DNA of 61,066 nucleotides from Stereum hirsutum FP-91666 SS1 (GCF_000264905.1 NW_006763147.1:192843-253908), one strand, 5' to 3'. Positions 25,401-39,100 are shown, counted from the first letter of the stretch. Notes: generated by a model from the letters alone, not told the origin. Program-made: numbers and translations.

Positions 25401-26997
25401 ATGTGTGTTTTTTGGGCTTGGAGCTCCAATCACAAATGTCTCTGTCTGCCATTGTAATTCATTCAGAACTCGGAGGCATCATGGCAAATTTTCTCCCTCA
25501 CCTCCTTGCCCAGCCCTTGTACTCACTCAGCGGCAGCATCTTCTTATTTTCCAGAGAGTATCAGTCCCATTCAACCTGCATGATCCCATCAGAGGGCCGC
25601 TCCTTGCGCACTCCCCGACCCACTGACCCATCGCGCTACAAGTGAAGCCTCCCCCAACGGACGCCCATGCCATAAAAAAGATCGACTTCTACCCTCGCAC
25701 CGGTAAATTCGATCCCGGTCTACCACACGGCTGGAATTCGCCGATTGGACCCTGTAGACCCGTACCGTGTTGCCTATCCCAACCTCAAAATCCATATCCA
25801 AGTCCCATCTTAAACTCACGTACGTGGTCATACTCTCTATTCGGTTTAGACTAGGGTCCGAGCTCTGAGGCCGCAATCATCCACACAGCCCATCTTGTCG
25901 ACGTAGTGTATAATTACTCGACTCCCACCCCTCGCCGCGTTCAGCCACTGCTATTGACGTGACCTTCCTCCTCGACCGGCCAAGGAAGACTGTTTGCACC
26001 TCTTGGGTTTTCAACATTCTCAGCGCTCGACTGGACAACTATTCTAACGACCGTACCGGGGTCTCGTGTTACCTGTCGCATGCCCATCGGTCCAAGTATC
26101 ATGACAGTCATGATGCATGATGCGTGATGTGCTGGGCCCTCTCGACTCTCGCGAACGAAACTATCAGAAGAAGTGTAGGCTTTGGAGTATCACTGGCAGG
26201 TTCGTCAGCTCAATCATCCTTTACGAGAATCAACATCGTCAGCTAAGGTTTTGTGCCAAAGCACTCGAGAGCCGGATCTTCGTATTCCGAAGGAAAAGCT
26301 CTTGCGAGCGAAGAGCAACCAACGAAAAAAAAATTGCATCGCCTCCGGCGTTTCACCGAGGGAAAAAGGCTTGCAGTATAGGTCGGTTTTCTTCTTGGGG
26401 CTCAGCATTCGACGAAGTTGTGGACGGTGCCAGTTGACAATGAGGCGAGTCCAGGTGTACGCCGGTCTTCACAAAGTGGTTTACGCGGATGGGTGTCCCA
26501 TGGGGTGAACATCATCTGCAGGGTTTTACTGAACCCGAGTAATCCATGCGGCATGGGTAGGAGAACCCTCCGTGCGAAGATCCATGTTCGTGGGTGATAC
26601 CCGCTGTAAACGGATACATTGCCACAGAAGACATACTTACGCCACACGAAATACCGCACCAACGATGTATATCCTTCCTCCCAGTCACAACGGAGAACAG
26701 TACATAGGTGTATTATTCATGCACGAGGACCACAACCAAATCGTACCATGCAACCAAAGCGTATGTACCATAGCAAAGCAAACAGATGGCAGGAACCAGC
26801 AGAAATAGAAATCACCAAGCCCAGGCATTCCCCAGAAAGATAGAGTGTGATCATAAGGGGAGCCACGAACAACGACGCCAACCCAAGCTCGTGAAACAAG
26901 ACAACAAACACATCGTAAATCACTCGTACGCTCGTATCATAAACCATCGTAAAATAATACAGAACCAGAGACGCAAATCACCCCCTTCTATGTCTGT
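22481..26997. other. No nameable gene; possible decayed gene near 24.6-25.3 kb
   Basis: Several plus-strand open stretches look protein-like without matching a family that I recognise. 24584 onward begins MAQDEIGAALGRCISWKNVE. Around 24795-24900 a frame contains LPLKLVRCPQDVFRFWSTLY and ends at a GTATGT donor. Around 25020-25150 a frame contains ARYEVNAYHGWDHRMWVPSG and then meets a TGA, after which the same frame continues with YIALAAAFPGRDVPSYVCFP to a TAG. At 22502-22690 another short frame contains RLLAQIDEIIAALETLQVES. The in-frame stops suggest decay, but chance open frames are possible. Confidence 0.25.
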
Positions 26998-29900
26998 CTA
27001 GACGGGAACTGCGTTCCCGTTCCCCTGCGTCTCCGCAAGTCGCATGACCTCCATGAGCAACGTCTGCTGCTCAATGTCCAACGCAGTCGTCGCAAGTTGA
27101 TACGCCTGACCGTTCTTCGCTTGGAGGCCTTTTGTAGAACAAATCAAGTCAGTTCGCAGCAGACAGCAGGGAAGAAGTGGAGACGCACTGTTCAGAGCAT
27201 GCTTGAATGTGACGTATGGGTCAACGGAGTCAAGCGGGCTGAGGTATCCAAGTTCCTCTTCAATTTCGTCGTCTTCCAGATCCTCTTCGTCGTCACCGGC
27301 CGATGAAGAACCGATACCCTGCGACTTGAGACGAGCGTTCTGTCATTCGAGTCGTCAGGATAGACAGCATAACGAATAAGACAATAAAACGAACAAAGCC
27401 CACCTCTTTTGCGAGCATCTCAATGTACGCAGAGTCCTCGTCCCAAATATCATCTATGAATCGATAATTTTCAATATCGGTTCAAAAGCCAGAAAAGAAA
27501 TCAAGTCGACTGACCATCATCACCATTCAAAGCCAAAGCCCTCGTAATAATCTCATCGTCATCCTCTTCCTCTTCCGCCGCCTCCCTCATCTCCGCCTCC
27601 AAAGCCTTCCGCGCTAATCCTATCCCTAAGCTCAACTGGTTCCAACGACAACAACATAAAAAAGAACGACATACCAGCAATCGCCTTCGGCAGGTCCTTG
27701 AACACCTTCAACGCGCCAGCCACAATCCCAGGCCATCCCTCTCTCACAGCCTCCGGGATCGCATTCGGCTCGACCTCCATGAGTGCACATAGAGCGACGA
27801 TGGTGAGCCTCTTGTCGTGCACGCGGGGCAGCTTGTTATCGGAGTTGATGGCGGCGAACCATTTGTCGAAGAAGGTACGGGAGGTACCTGGAGCGTATTG
27901 TTCCATGAGGTGGAGCGTGGCGGCAGGGTTGTAGAGGACTGCGTTGATGAGGACCTCGAGGTTAGCGAGTCGGAAGGCGGCGGTCTCGGCGGAGTCGATG
28001 TGGTCGAGAGCGGTCTTGACGATGGGTTGAAGTAACTGGCCCAAATCACGAATCAGTGGACACGTAAAAAAGAATAGATATAAGATGATTGGCATACGTC
28101 GTCAATGTGGCCACGAAGGTTCAACATGAGCGACTCAGCGACCTTGGAGCCGTTTACACGGTCGTTCTCGCCAAGCTGTTCGCTCACGATCGCCGTCGTA
28201 TAGATGTCGGCTACCATCTGCCTGTAATCCGGACGAGACTTGAACATCTCCGTGCCGTAAGAAACGAAGTTGTCCAGGGCCGGCAACATCTCTGCGAAGA
28301 CACCGGGGCGGTGGAATTTGTATTAGTATTTGTATTAGTACGGGTGCTATGGTTGCCTTCGAAGGACATACCATCAAGGAAGTCAACGGCATCAGACTTG
28401 AAGAGGGTGTAGGTCATCTCAAAGACCGGCCACATGTTCGGCGAGATGGACTTCGTCCTGAAGGTCAGCCCATCGACCAGATCGTACATGTTGTCGAACA
28501 GATCTACATGTCGCCAAATCGGTGAGCACCGCCGTCAATATTCGGACATAGATGGATCTGGAGGAAAATGAAATGCACGAACCCAAAAGCTTGTTCTCAA
28601 GGGTGAAGGTGATGATGGGAATGACGACCTCCTGCACTTGTTGGAGGATCTGGGCGGAGGAATCTACGGACGAAACGAGCTGCGGAATCCGAAAACGTTA
28701 ATTGAGTTCCTTGATCCAAACGCAAAAGCATAACGAAGCGAGCCATCGCAGCGTCCTCAAGAACAAAGAAGAAAGGAGAAAGTCAGAACTTACCGTCCCG
28801 ATGGTCTTGGCCATCCCCATAGCAGCGTAGGTCTTATCCTCATCAGTGTCTTCCATGGCGGACTCGAGATCCGTGCCCTTGGGTATGTTTTCTTCCTGAG
28901 CAAGCGCTTCTTTGGCCAACCGCATGTAGGAGTCGCACTACAACGAAAAAGAGCAAAAGTGCCGATACGGTTAGATAAAGAAAACCCACGAATGCATTTT
29001 ATGACGACATGGCATATTAACTTGAACTTACCAGGCGTGCAGCGAGCTGAGCAGCGACGGGCAGGAGCTCCTCCTGGAACTGCTCCACCATGGTCTCCAT
29101 GCTGCTGTTGAGAATGTCCAGGTCGGTGTCGTCGCACATTTTGAGAAGATCTGAAACGAAACGTTCAGCTTATCAAACTATGGCCAGGGGCAAAAGTACC
29201 AACTGACCCTGGATCACTTTGCCGACTTGGGGAGCAACTGCCTCCTTCACTGTAAGTGCATGCAATGTCAGCGACTGCACCGTGGGATGAAGTTAAGTCC
29301 CTACCCGAGTCGTGAGAGGTGATAAGCTCGGTAAGGGCCAGGGCGGCCTGGATACGAACAGGCAGCTCTGGGTCATCGAGACAAACGCACACGGCACGGA
29401 AGTGGTTGATGAGGTTCTGCAACACATCGCATTATTCAGCATTGAGATGACCAGTAGACTTAGATATGGACGAGACGTACTTCCTCATTGTCCCACTGGA
29501 TTGTGGCCCTCTCGACAGTCCCGAGCACTTCACAGGCCTAAAAAAACGGAGCGTACAGTCAGCCTAAGAAACATGAACGATAAGTTGACACTTACGATCG
29601 CTCGCAGGTAGCCCTCCGGAGCAGTGAAGCTAGGGAAGACATGCTGCCTCATGAATTGAGACATGTTGTCCTTCACTTCCTCATGACGCATGATCAAGGG
29701 CCCGAGAGCAGCAATCATGTTCAGAGCACCGAATCGTTGAGGTGGAGCAGGGTTCCTGCACCACAACAAGTGGTCAAAAAGGGAAGTGATTGGGAGATGA
29801 AAAGGAAAACGCACGAGTTCAGGACGTGGTTGACGAAGGTAAGAATTGGCATGAAGGTCGTCTGCCCACGGCTGTTGGCGAGCTGCAAGAGGAACGTGGT

Positions 29901-31437
29901 GGAAGCTGCGACCGGCGAGTTGTACGTCTCGTACTCGTCTACTTAATTTAATGATGTCGGGATTCAGACGAACAAAAGGTCAGGTGAAATTACGCACCAA
30001 CAGTGGTGCGAACGTAATCGACGGGGTCCGTGTCCCACATCTCCTGCTTGGCCGGAGTGAACGAAAGGTTGGGGAACACGTACGTCGACACGAGCGTCTC
30101 GAAATGAGGCTTGAGCAACGCCCAGGTCGCTTTGGGCTTGACGCTGTAAACCTACTCTTCAGCTTTTCATCGGCGACATCATACACGAGATATACTCACC
30201 ACTCCGTAAAGAACTGGAAGATCAAGTACTGGCACTTCTTGGACAGCCACGACTGGCCACTCACGTATCTCTCGGTCTGCTGAAGGTAGACTTTGAGGAT
30301 CTCGGGTGCGAACGCCGTCACGAAGTGCTCTGCGAAGGTTCCGTACTCTTCCTTCATCGTGCTGGGCAACTGACTCGGGTTGCCGTACCTATGGAACAGC
30401 CTGCCGAGCACACCATAGGCCCACTTCTTCGCTTTCCACCACTCGCTCTTTTCCCTTTCGTCCTCGTCCTCGGGCACGGCACCCGCTGGGATGTCGAGAT
30501 TCACGACTTGGAAGAGGAGACGGCCCCAAGGCACGAGAGATTCCGCGGACTGTTGGTGTGCGCTGAGATTGAGGATGATGGAAGATCGGTAGGTTTTGAG
30601 GATGTAGTGGAGGATGGCGGGGATCTCCGCTTCAGCGCCGGCGGGAGGAGAAGACAACATCTGGGAAGCGAGAGTAACAAGAGTGGGGAAGAGCTCGACA
30701 ACAATCTTGGGTAGGATATCGGACTGCTGGCGGAATCTAGAGGAGATAGGGTCAATATCACGCCACTTGAGGTGCCACTCCATTTCACGTCCGCCAGGAC
30801 CATAAGATCTCCACGGACGGACGCTTACCGGAAAGCCTTGACCATTTCCAACACCACTACGGTTCCAGCACCGACCTCCCTGATATTGCTGCTCGCAAGC
30901 ATGTGCTTCGCGCCGTCCATCAACTCCGGCCACTTCTCCGGGAAGTCATGCGAGACGAGCGTTTTGAGGGTAGCAGCAAGCTGGACGGTGATGCTCTTCG
31001 AAGGAGAGTTCGCGAGAAGAGGGAGGACATGGGTCTTGAGGGCGGTGCGGTCTGAGGGCGGGATGGGCTTGTGATCTGGGCGGCCTGTATCAGATTCGAG
31101 GCCATACGAATGTTGGACGCGATTTTTGAGCCAGATGGCACAGGCTTGGCGGATTGCACTAGGCGCTCAGGTTAGGTTTGATTTCGGGATGAAAAACGCG
31201 TCTGACACGTACAGGTCGACACTGTCGGCGGCGATGATTTGCAGCGAGGCTGCGATCATGCCCTCCTGGCTAGCAATCTAGGATGCATGGCAATGTGGTA
31301 AATCGATCATAAAAAGTAGACGGTATTCTATAATTTGGCCAACCCACTTTTCTGATTTCAAGCTCGCCCGCTTTTTGTACATTAGGATTCGGGTTGAGGG
31401 TCGTAGCGAACAGATTGGACAGCGTTTGGAGATCCAT
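26998..31437 (-). CDS. NMD5: Importin-7/8-type karyopherin (Nmd5/Sxm1 class)
   Basis: A nuclear import receptor of the importin-beta superfamily, built of HEAT repeats; it carries cargo through nuclear pores under Ran control. More than a dozen small exons on the minus strand assemble about 1,040 residues, the usual size. The start ATG at 31437 opens MDLQTLSNLFATTLNPNPNV, the importin N-terminal domain. Next come IRQACAIWLKNRVQHSYG and a run of HEAT helices such as RFGALNMIAALGPLIMRHEE and LPVRIQAALALTELITSHDS. The C-terminal fifth holds the acidic stretch typical of importin-7/8 (EEEEDDDE, then DDDDIWDED) and ends with ELGYLSPLDSVDPYVTFKHA, a conserved block of this subgroup. Yeast has two relatives, Nmd5 and Sxm1, and the symbol does not separate them. 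Stop is at 26998-27000. Confidence 0.92.
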
Positions 31438-32531
31438 GACGCGCTGATGAACGCGATAAGAAAAATGTGAGGTCGATGCCAGTGTTGACGAGAGAGCAAA
31501 CTCACCTAACAATATACTGAGCAAATACAAGGGTATATGAAGGTGGTGGTAGAGAGCAAAGAGTCGGAAACGAGGAAGGGGTGTGGAAAAATTTGAGGTC
31601 AGCCACTGCGCGTGGCCTAATTTATGGACGCGTCCCGGCGAACGCGTCTTTCGTCACGTCGCTTCTTTTGCAAACCCCACCCGAGTCAAACCCTGTCAAC
31701 ACCCCTTTGTTCTCGGTCCCTTTGCATGCCCTAATCGGCACCATTCCGAGTCTCACAACTGGCCTATTCGCCTCGAAGAATGGTGTCACCCTACCAGACG
31801 AATTGCGATCCTCTGGACCAGAATTCGAACACTTCGGCACCCACGGCAGACGAGGGCTTCTCTAAATTTATTTCGTTACACTTGTAGCACGCACTGGTGG
31901 ATATCACTCTGGACAAACAAACCTCTTTTCCCGGACGGTAGCTGGTCTCTTGGCTCACACCTCCGAGTTTGACCTTGACCCGACACAATCGATGCGCCAC
32001 AGAAAAGTCTGTTATTCGGACAATGCATGACATATAGATAACTCGGATATTACACTCTTGGTAGTGGGTCTCCTAGTTTTGTTGCCATGCGCAGTTGTCA
32101 GTCCCGATACTCGTCTCACCCGATGTGCCAGACGGTGGGCGGAACTTGAAGGAATTTAACGTTGTGGCGACAGGGCGCCACAACAATGTTAGATCGCCTT
32201 CGTAGTGGCCATGATATTATTTGTGCCATTCGCGACCGAACATGAGTTTTTTTGTACCAGAACAAGGCCATCTTCGCTTACATTGGTCTCGAGCGTCGAA
32301 GCGGTGTCTATCCGTAAGCAGCCACAACGCGCTTTGACCGGACGGCTTAGCCGCGTTTGGCCAAACAATGGAAGGCCCCAATTTGACCCAGGCCGCAGGC
32401 GGTGTCAGGGTCCACACCGTGATGCTTATAAAGGCGCGTCCTTTCTTCTCCTTTCGCCCCAACAATCGTTCTTCTCTCCCACCTTCATCTCCTCCTGCTT
32501 TGGCACCAAACACAACAAACCAACGTCCACG
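31438..32531. promoter_or_regulatory. Divergent intergenic region, importin and 32.5-kb gene
   Basis: The importin gene leaves to the left and the next gene to the right. No protein-like frame is evident. A TATA element (CTTATAAAGG) lies at about 32420-32430, followed by a pyrimidine-rich leader (about 32440-32500) just before the ATG of the right-hand gene. Confidence 0.55.
32420..32430 (+). promoter_or_regulatory. TATA box of the 32.5-kb gene
   Basis: TTATAAAGG lies about 105 bp before the chosen ATG and is followed by a CT-rich leader, which is normal for basidiomycete core promoters. Confidence 0.5.
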
Positions 32532-33767
32532 ATGTCCTACAACACACTCAAACTCCCTTCGGACTTGCAGCATCGTGCGGATCATCTTCGTCCAATCAGC
32601 CCTGGAGCCCCCACTGCCGGTTTAAGTTGGCCCTTCCCGCCTGCCTTCTCCCCAGGTCCAGTCATGTCCGAACTCAAACTCCAGTCGCTCCGTGCGCAAC
32701 GATCTTCTGAACCTCTCATCACTCCTCCTCCACCAAGTCTCACTGCCAGTCTTGACACGACGAATCCTGCATCTACCACACCCGACGCTTGGTCCGATAA
32801 TGCCACATCCCCCAGCACAGGCCTCGCCGGCCTCATCGAGCCCGGAACCTACGTCGCCTTCCAGCTCTGTCCCTCCATGATCACCGAGCTGTATCCCCAT
32901 GCGGCCGAAGCCATCCACACCTTCCAATACAAGAAATTCGTAGGCCTCGTCACGGACGCGTTCATCCATCTGGACGAATCGCCCCTTGAGGAAGGGAAGA
33001 AGGCGCGATATGTCCAGGATCTGGTGGTCCATTACGTCTCGGCTGTTCCTACCGATCCGGTTGTCCTTGCTCGTGTACCGATGGAGGATTTGGCGAATAG
33101 GATCCCGATTTATCCTGCGTCTGCGGTACCCTCTGATGCGGAGGGACAGGATCAAGGACAGGATCAAGATCAAGAGCAAGATGAGGAGGAAGTGAAGGTG
33201 AAGAGCGAGCCGCTGCGTACGATGACCCTGTTCCCTTGGGCGAACTGCCATCAGTGGACGACTCTCGGCATCCGGCTTATGGTCCTCGTCGAACATCTGC
33301 ATGATTCCTCGCTGAAGTTCGCGCTGCACGAGGAGGAATTCGAGAGATTCAACGATGTCGCCGCCCGGGACCTTCAACGTCCACCTCCGGTGACAGAATC
33401 CATCGGTGTCAATGATTCCGCCAACGATTCCTCCAGTAAGGTGACCGGTCCCGAAACTCATGACGAGGACAGCGATGTCGCCAGTGACGGTCCGCCTAAT
33501 AGTGAGGAAGGTGATGCAGAGGTGGCGATGGGTGACCTTAGGGTCGGAGACCACTCAGTCCCAGCGGAAGTTTGGATGGATGTGAGGGAGGCATATCCAG
33601 ACGCAAGGGATGACCCGATCGGATTTCCCAGGGAGATCATGAAGTTGTTACGGTGAGTGCCCTCGACGATGTTTTCAGTCCTGATGATGGTGCTGATGAC
33701 GATCTGTCCATTTCTGCTTAGTGTGATAAACGAAGCCTGCGAAGCGGATAAGGAAAATCGGCAGTGA
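32532..33767 (+). CDS. Uncharacterised acidic protein
   Basis: Two exons (32532-33652, 33722-33767) encode 388 residues. I chose the ATG at 32532, not upstream in-frame codons, because a TATA box and a pyrimidine-rich leader lie just before it. The first 100 residues are Ser/Pro-rich and disordered. The middle looks folded (TYVAFQLCPSMITELYPHAA, KKFVGLVTDAFIHLDESPLE, MTLFPWANCHQWTTLGIRLM). A short Gln/Asp repeat (QDQGQDQDQEQDEEE) interrupts it. The C-terminal third is acidic and ends ACEADKENRQ. Without splicing the second exon the frame would stop at 33656. I recognise no domain and assign no function. The next gene is convergent. Confidence 0.8.
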
Positions 33768-34265
33768 AGCGCCTTGAAAGCGGACGGAAAGATACAAGTG
33801 AAGGTGAAGAAGAAATGAACGTCTGAATGTCTGTCTTTGTAGGATATTGTGAATTGTATGGAGAAGATTTATCAAGTTATGGCCATTTGCATGCTTTGTT
33901 GCTGGTAGCGAGCTGGGTGGACCGTGACCGCGACCAGCGATTGTGGCGTGTCGGTCAGAATGTGGCACTCGACCGTTTACCGCACATCCTGTGTCTGATT
34001 AGACTCAACGGTGAAGCCTTTTGAATGGCTATAGAGACACGTTTCTGAACGAGAGCAGTAGTAATGTTGGCAACACATTTTTGGGAGAGATCAAACAATG
34101 AGAGGACATCCAAATAATAAGTATGCAAATGATCTATCGTACAGCGTCTGACTTGTGTTATTCCATGATTCCGCGCGTCTATGACCTTTATCAAATAGCA
34201 AACCTCGAGCAAGACCAAGAGGAATGTCATAACAATTAGTCGTGCATCGTCAATATCACGCCTCA

Positions 34266-35814
34266 TCAGCCGGAACGGATTCCTGAGACGTGACCTTGTG
34301 CAACCATAGCGGCCCTACGCGCGTTACGCCACACAGACAGTACAATAAGCTGATGGCCAAAGAAAGGGTAGTAATAAGACGCACCAACAGGATCATATGG
34401 ATCGTGGTTGGCCGTGGTCCAGGCGCCAAGCACACCGAAAGGCGAACAGACGCTACCGACCTGGACGCCTTCGCCGCTGTTGATTGAGTGGTTTATCAGC
34501 GGCACAGCAAAATGAACAGACAAATTGAACACCTACCTCCAGGTGGCTTGGCCATCTTCATCGGATACCTGAGGGGTATCAATCAGCGCTGACCTCACCG
34601 CCAGTTTCGTGTGTCGAGAAATCACTCACGAAGTGCCACCTGATTTGGTCGTCGTCCGTCAAGGAGACGGTGCCGACCATGACATGTTCGTCACTTAATT
34701 TCCCTGCGAAGTGAATTTTCGGTCGCGCAGGGTGTTCCAAATCTTCGTCTGTAGATAGGACGTGAAACTGAACGCTGACTTCGCGGAATATCTCGTGGAA
34801 ATCGTCATCGGAGAATATAGATGAGTCGAGGGGTTGGGTTGAACCGCGCTGGAAAGAAGTCAATGACCATCGAGATCTCGAGGGAGAGCTGAGCGTACAT
34901 TGAAGTTATTGTACACTACATGGAGGGTGAGAAGCGATACGGTGTCGTATAGGGGGAAAGAACTCACTGAGTAGCTCACGGTGATCGATGAAGCTGAACC
35001 CACATTTCCACACCCCTTCTACGCCAGCCCAATCTCTGCCTTTCCCGAGGGTCGACCCACTCTCCAACAGTGGTTGACAGAAGGTCGAGCTCAATGGATA
35101 GATGGCGTACTCGAATCCGTCCCCTTCATTCACCGGTACCATATGCAGCGACACCGTATGATGCAACGCCCTCACATGCTCCCAATTCACCCTTCCGCTC
35201 CCGTCCGCCATCCACGGCCCGAAGTCGTTGCCGTATCGGTACTTGCTCAGATCGTAGACGTGCGCCAAAGACCGAATCCTATTTTCGAGCAGGAAATCCG
35301 CCGGCGTGAGCCCATGATACGTGTGAAGGCGAGCGATGAGCTGGGATTCGTTCGGCGTGACGTCCGACCAGCCGTGGTTGTCCAGAAGAGTGCCACGACG
35401 GAGCATAGCGGCGATCCAGAGCAGATTCTCCGAGATTGGTTCCCTCAATACTGGATGTGTTGGTGGTACGCGGGTTGCCAGTCGAACTAACGTCCCGAGT
35501 ACTTCTTCGCGCTCCGACGGCTTGCATTTGGACGGCTCTTCTACGATAGTGCGTGCCCGAATGATTCGTTGTAGCTCGTACCTCCAGTCGAACTCCGTTG
35601 GCAGTGGGTCTCCGAGATGTGTTACGCACTGTCTCGGGTCATCTAATGGCTGAGCGAGATAAAGTGCTCTCCAGAGAGATTGGTCGGGTGAGTTATAGAT
35701 CAGAAGGTTGAATTCACGGCAGGTCTGACTGAAGGATGCGACTTCGGTTGGGTCGAGTAGCACGAGGATCGTTTCAATCAGCTCTGGTGGTAAAGTATGT
35801 ATTGCAGAAGGCAT
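34266..35814 (-). CDS. F-box protein
   Basis: F-box proteins are substrate adaptors of SCF ubiquitin ligases. The N-terminus (MPSAIHTLPPELIETILVLL, then DPTEVASFSQTCREFNLLI and SLWRALYL) is a clear F-box beginning near residue 6. Five exons give about 440 residues. Exon 1 is 34968-35814. Exon 2 is a 17-nt micro-exon at 34899-34915 encoding MYNNFN. Exon 3 begins RGSTQPLDSSIFSDDDFHEI. The last exon ends GHVSGIRSG with a TGA at 34266-34268. The region after the F-box has no repeats that I recognise (no LRR or WD40); this is common among the many Agaricomycete F-box proteins, so the substrate cannot be guessed. The DUF6535 gene starts 351 bp away in the opposite direction and may share a promoter. 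Confidence 0.85.
34899..34915 (-). other. 17-nt micro-exon of the F-box gene
   Basis: It is bounded by ...CATGTAG upstream and GTACGC downstream (minus strand). Including it restores the frame between exon 1 and the RGSTQPLDSS exon. Skipping it shifts the frame. Confidence 0.6.
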
Positions 35815-36165
35815 TCTAGATAAAGAGAGACATATAAGCCGTCAATTATCTGGAAAAATCGATGTAATGTGGGTCTCATTCGGCATGACAAGTCATTACA
35901 CTCACTGTAATTTTCGTCGTTATATACGACTTACCTCTGCTCATATGTTACAGACAATCACAATAATACTAGGATCTGGCAAGACTCGGATGTCGTGGTA
36001 CGGTGTAGAAACCGAGCTGAAGCGCGAGAGGGGCGTCTAAGTTCCACTGGCAACGGCCGTAGCTGGTCGTGTGGCACTCTGTGGCCAAGAAGTTTCCTCG
36101 TGCTTCTTTGCGAAGCGGCCGCCTCACACAGCTTCACTCACTCACTCACCTCCCTTAGCCTCGCA

Positions 36166-39100
36166 ATGAAAATCCAACCTAAAGCCAGAGAAGAACACAT
36201 AGAACCACATGAAGATTTGGGAACTGGAGCCTCACTCGGCCCCCCGATGTGCGTTCATTTCTAACAATCCATGGCTTGAACGTGATCGATGATCGCTGAC
36301 GATGTTATTACGCTGAACCAACGTCCGCCTATCGTATACTAGATTAGGTACCTTGAACAATGAGGGCCTAGTGACAGCAATTCAACATCAATCAGAACTT
36401 ATGGAAGAATTGCTGAATGTACAGAAAGAACAAGCTGCATCGTATAGTACGTCCACTGGTACCTCGAATATCTGATGTCCATGTCCATGGCGGAGGACGT
36501 CACACCCAGGCATATCCATACAGCCAGAACGCACTTATCTGACTGGTTAACTCGATAAACGACATTTATTCGGATAGATGCACTCTCGAGAGACATCCTC
36601 GATGTCCTGAAGCAAACGTACAGCAGGCAGGTGACACTTGGTAAACTACTTATGCTCTTCTGCACGCGTACTGTACCCACTGAAGGAATACACTTAGATA
36701 TCTCCAACAAGGCCATACCATCTGCCCCAGCCACTAGCTCAAGTGGTTGGTCGCCTTTGCTTCGCGCCCACTTGGAGCGTATTCAGCCGACGGTGGATCG
36801 CTGGCGTGGCACACTGGACACTTTGCTGGTCTTCGTGAGTTCGTAACTTCTTGGCTGTCTCCGGCATATCTGATCACATATCACAGATCGCTCTCTTCTC
36901 CGCCATCGTTACGACGTTCTTTGTCCAGTCTCTTACTGGCCTGTCACAGGACACAGGAGCAAGAACCAACGAGCTCCTTCAGAACTTTACTGACATATAC
37001 ATTGCCGTCAATGCCGCTAACGCATCACAGCTTGACTTCTCCCCTCCCGTTCAGTTTGAGCCCGAAGGTAGTGCTGTGAGACTCAATTTCTATTGGTCCA
37101 TCTCACTGATACTCAGTGTCAGTATTTCAATCCAAGGATAACTCTCTTCGAAGCCTAATTACTATCCTCTTGATTTCTAGGTCTCGGTAGCTGCTCTTGC
37201 GGTGACAAGCCGAGGATATGTGGCCATGCTGTCCCGTTCCGAGCATCGAGCAGCTCACCAAAAACTAGGTGATTTACACCGTCGCTGGGCTCATGCTGAG
37301 CGATTGCTCGCTCCTGCAGTGGAGCTGCTGCCGCAACTATTGATCATACCAGTCCTACTCTTCGTCGTGGGCCTCCTCGACAATATTATATCGAGCGCCA
37401 TCCCAATCTCACGAGTATTCCTCCCTATCCTTGTTGCTGGACTATTGTCTTGCACATTTGCCCTCGTAGTTGCTGTTTACACTGGATGGACCGTTCTACA
37501 CGGTTGTCTCCATCCCGAGATATCGCCATTCCAGTCTACTCTCGCGCAGCTCATAATCAGTTACGGTACCCCGTTGCATCATGCTCTAAAGTTGACTTAT
37601 GCTTCTTTGGTGGTGCACTGGCGGTCATGGATGGGGGCACTCCTCGACCTCGTCGTAGGCCCGCAAAACCACGCCGATCGCCCATGGAACTTGATGGAAG
37701 CCGGCTCGACTACTCATATTCCCCCGCGAGGAATTGACGCGGAAACTGCATTGACTGCTTATGAGATAGATGCATATCACTCTGCCCTCCAGCAAACACA
37801 CGAGGATATTATTGTCGATCAGGCTGCAGCTATATTCCAGTCAATTATCCTGCAGCAGCACCCAGTAATACAAGACCGTTGGATAACTCAGAATGAGTTC
37901 TCATCCTTGTGCTACATGCTTTCTGATGAGGCAAGCATTCGTACAAATGCAACCGCAGCACAGTTCATCGTGGACTTTAGCCATACTCCCTCGCGATGTA
38001 AGGCAAAGTCCCTCTTAACCCATTGCATGTTCTGAGTCATCTGAAACTGACATTCTGGTCCATCATTTTAGATCTTATATTTGTGCGGAGACAGTGCATC
38101 CTTTTGTTGAGTCTACTAGTGAAGTCTGCGAAACGGTATTCCTTCTCTTTGACTGGAATGGAACACAGCCACACTCTTTGGAAATGTCCTTTCACCAGTG
38201 CTATGCTTTCTGCCGTTCAATTAGCTGTGCCCCAAGCCCACGATATGAAATCGATCTTTGCAGATGCTCCTGTTGTAGGGCTCCTCCTATATGCTCTGCC
38301 CATTAGCTTGTTCGCAAACACGGATCCTACGAGCATATCATCTCATGAGCTGGATATCATCACATTTCTTCTCGACATGGTGCGGAACAAATTGATGGAA
38401 TCAGTCTCTAAGCCTTTGAGTAATATATTTGGTACTGGGATGGTGAGGCTTGTGGAGCCTGGGCGGTCCCTTCTTAGAAACGGCCATGTAGTCAGTTTTG
38501 ATAGTGCTGCTCACACAATTCTCACGCTCGGACTAGTTAGTGATCTCCAATCTTATAACGTGACTCTGCGAGCTCTTGTACACTGGGTAGTGGAGCAGTC
38601 TCACGAAGCACAGTTCGATTTTTCCGGGTTGGCACTCAAAGCCCTATCCATGAATCTGGATCGAACATTTGCCCAATACAGGACTGCGCCAGACAACTAC
38701 TCTTATGAAACCAAAAAAAGGCTGGTCTGGCTTTCTTTTCTATGGTCAACCTTGAATTCTTCCTCCGCTAAAAAATATAGCCCCATTCATCCGCCGAATC
38801 CAGAGTGGTGTGTCGACTTGCTCCACCTTTGCTCTCTCACAGTACAGCTCTTCAGAGAAGCTGAGAATGTGGAGAATGGTGACGTGTCACGCTTCCTCCA
38901 CGGTGGCGGCCTCCTTCTCAGGCATCGACCCGGCTCCGGTCCACATTCTCCACAATGCACACCCCTTTGCTTCTTCCGCTCAGATATTCGTCACTCTCTG
39001 CTTCTCATACATGAAGGACATCCTACTCTGCGCCTCGATAAAGGTTCGTGGAAAAGTCTAGTCTCCGCACTCGGACAGATGGCTGCAGATATTTCTGTAC

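Noticed and set aside
32622..33554. A 310-codon open frame on the minus strand, opposite the acidic protein gene
   Set aside because: The plus strand has a TATA box, a pyrimidine-rich leader, a consensus intron and a sensible protein. The antisense frame resembles nothing and is a by-product of the sense codon use.
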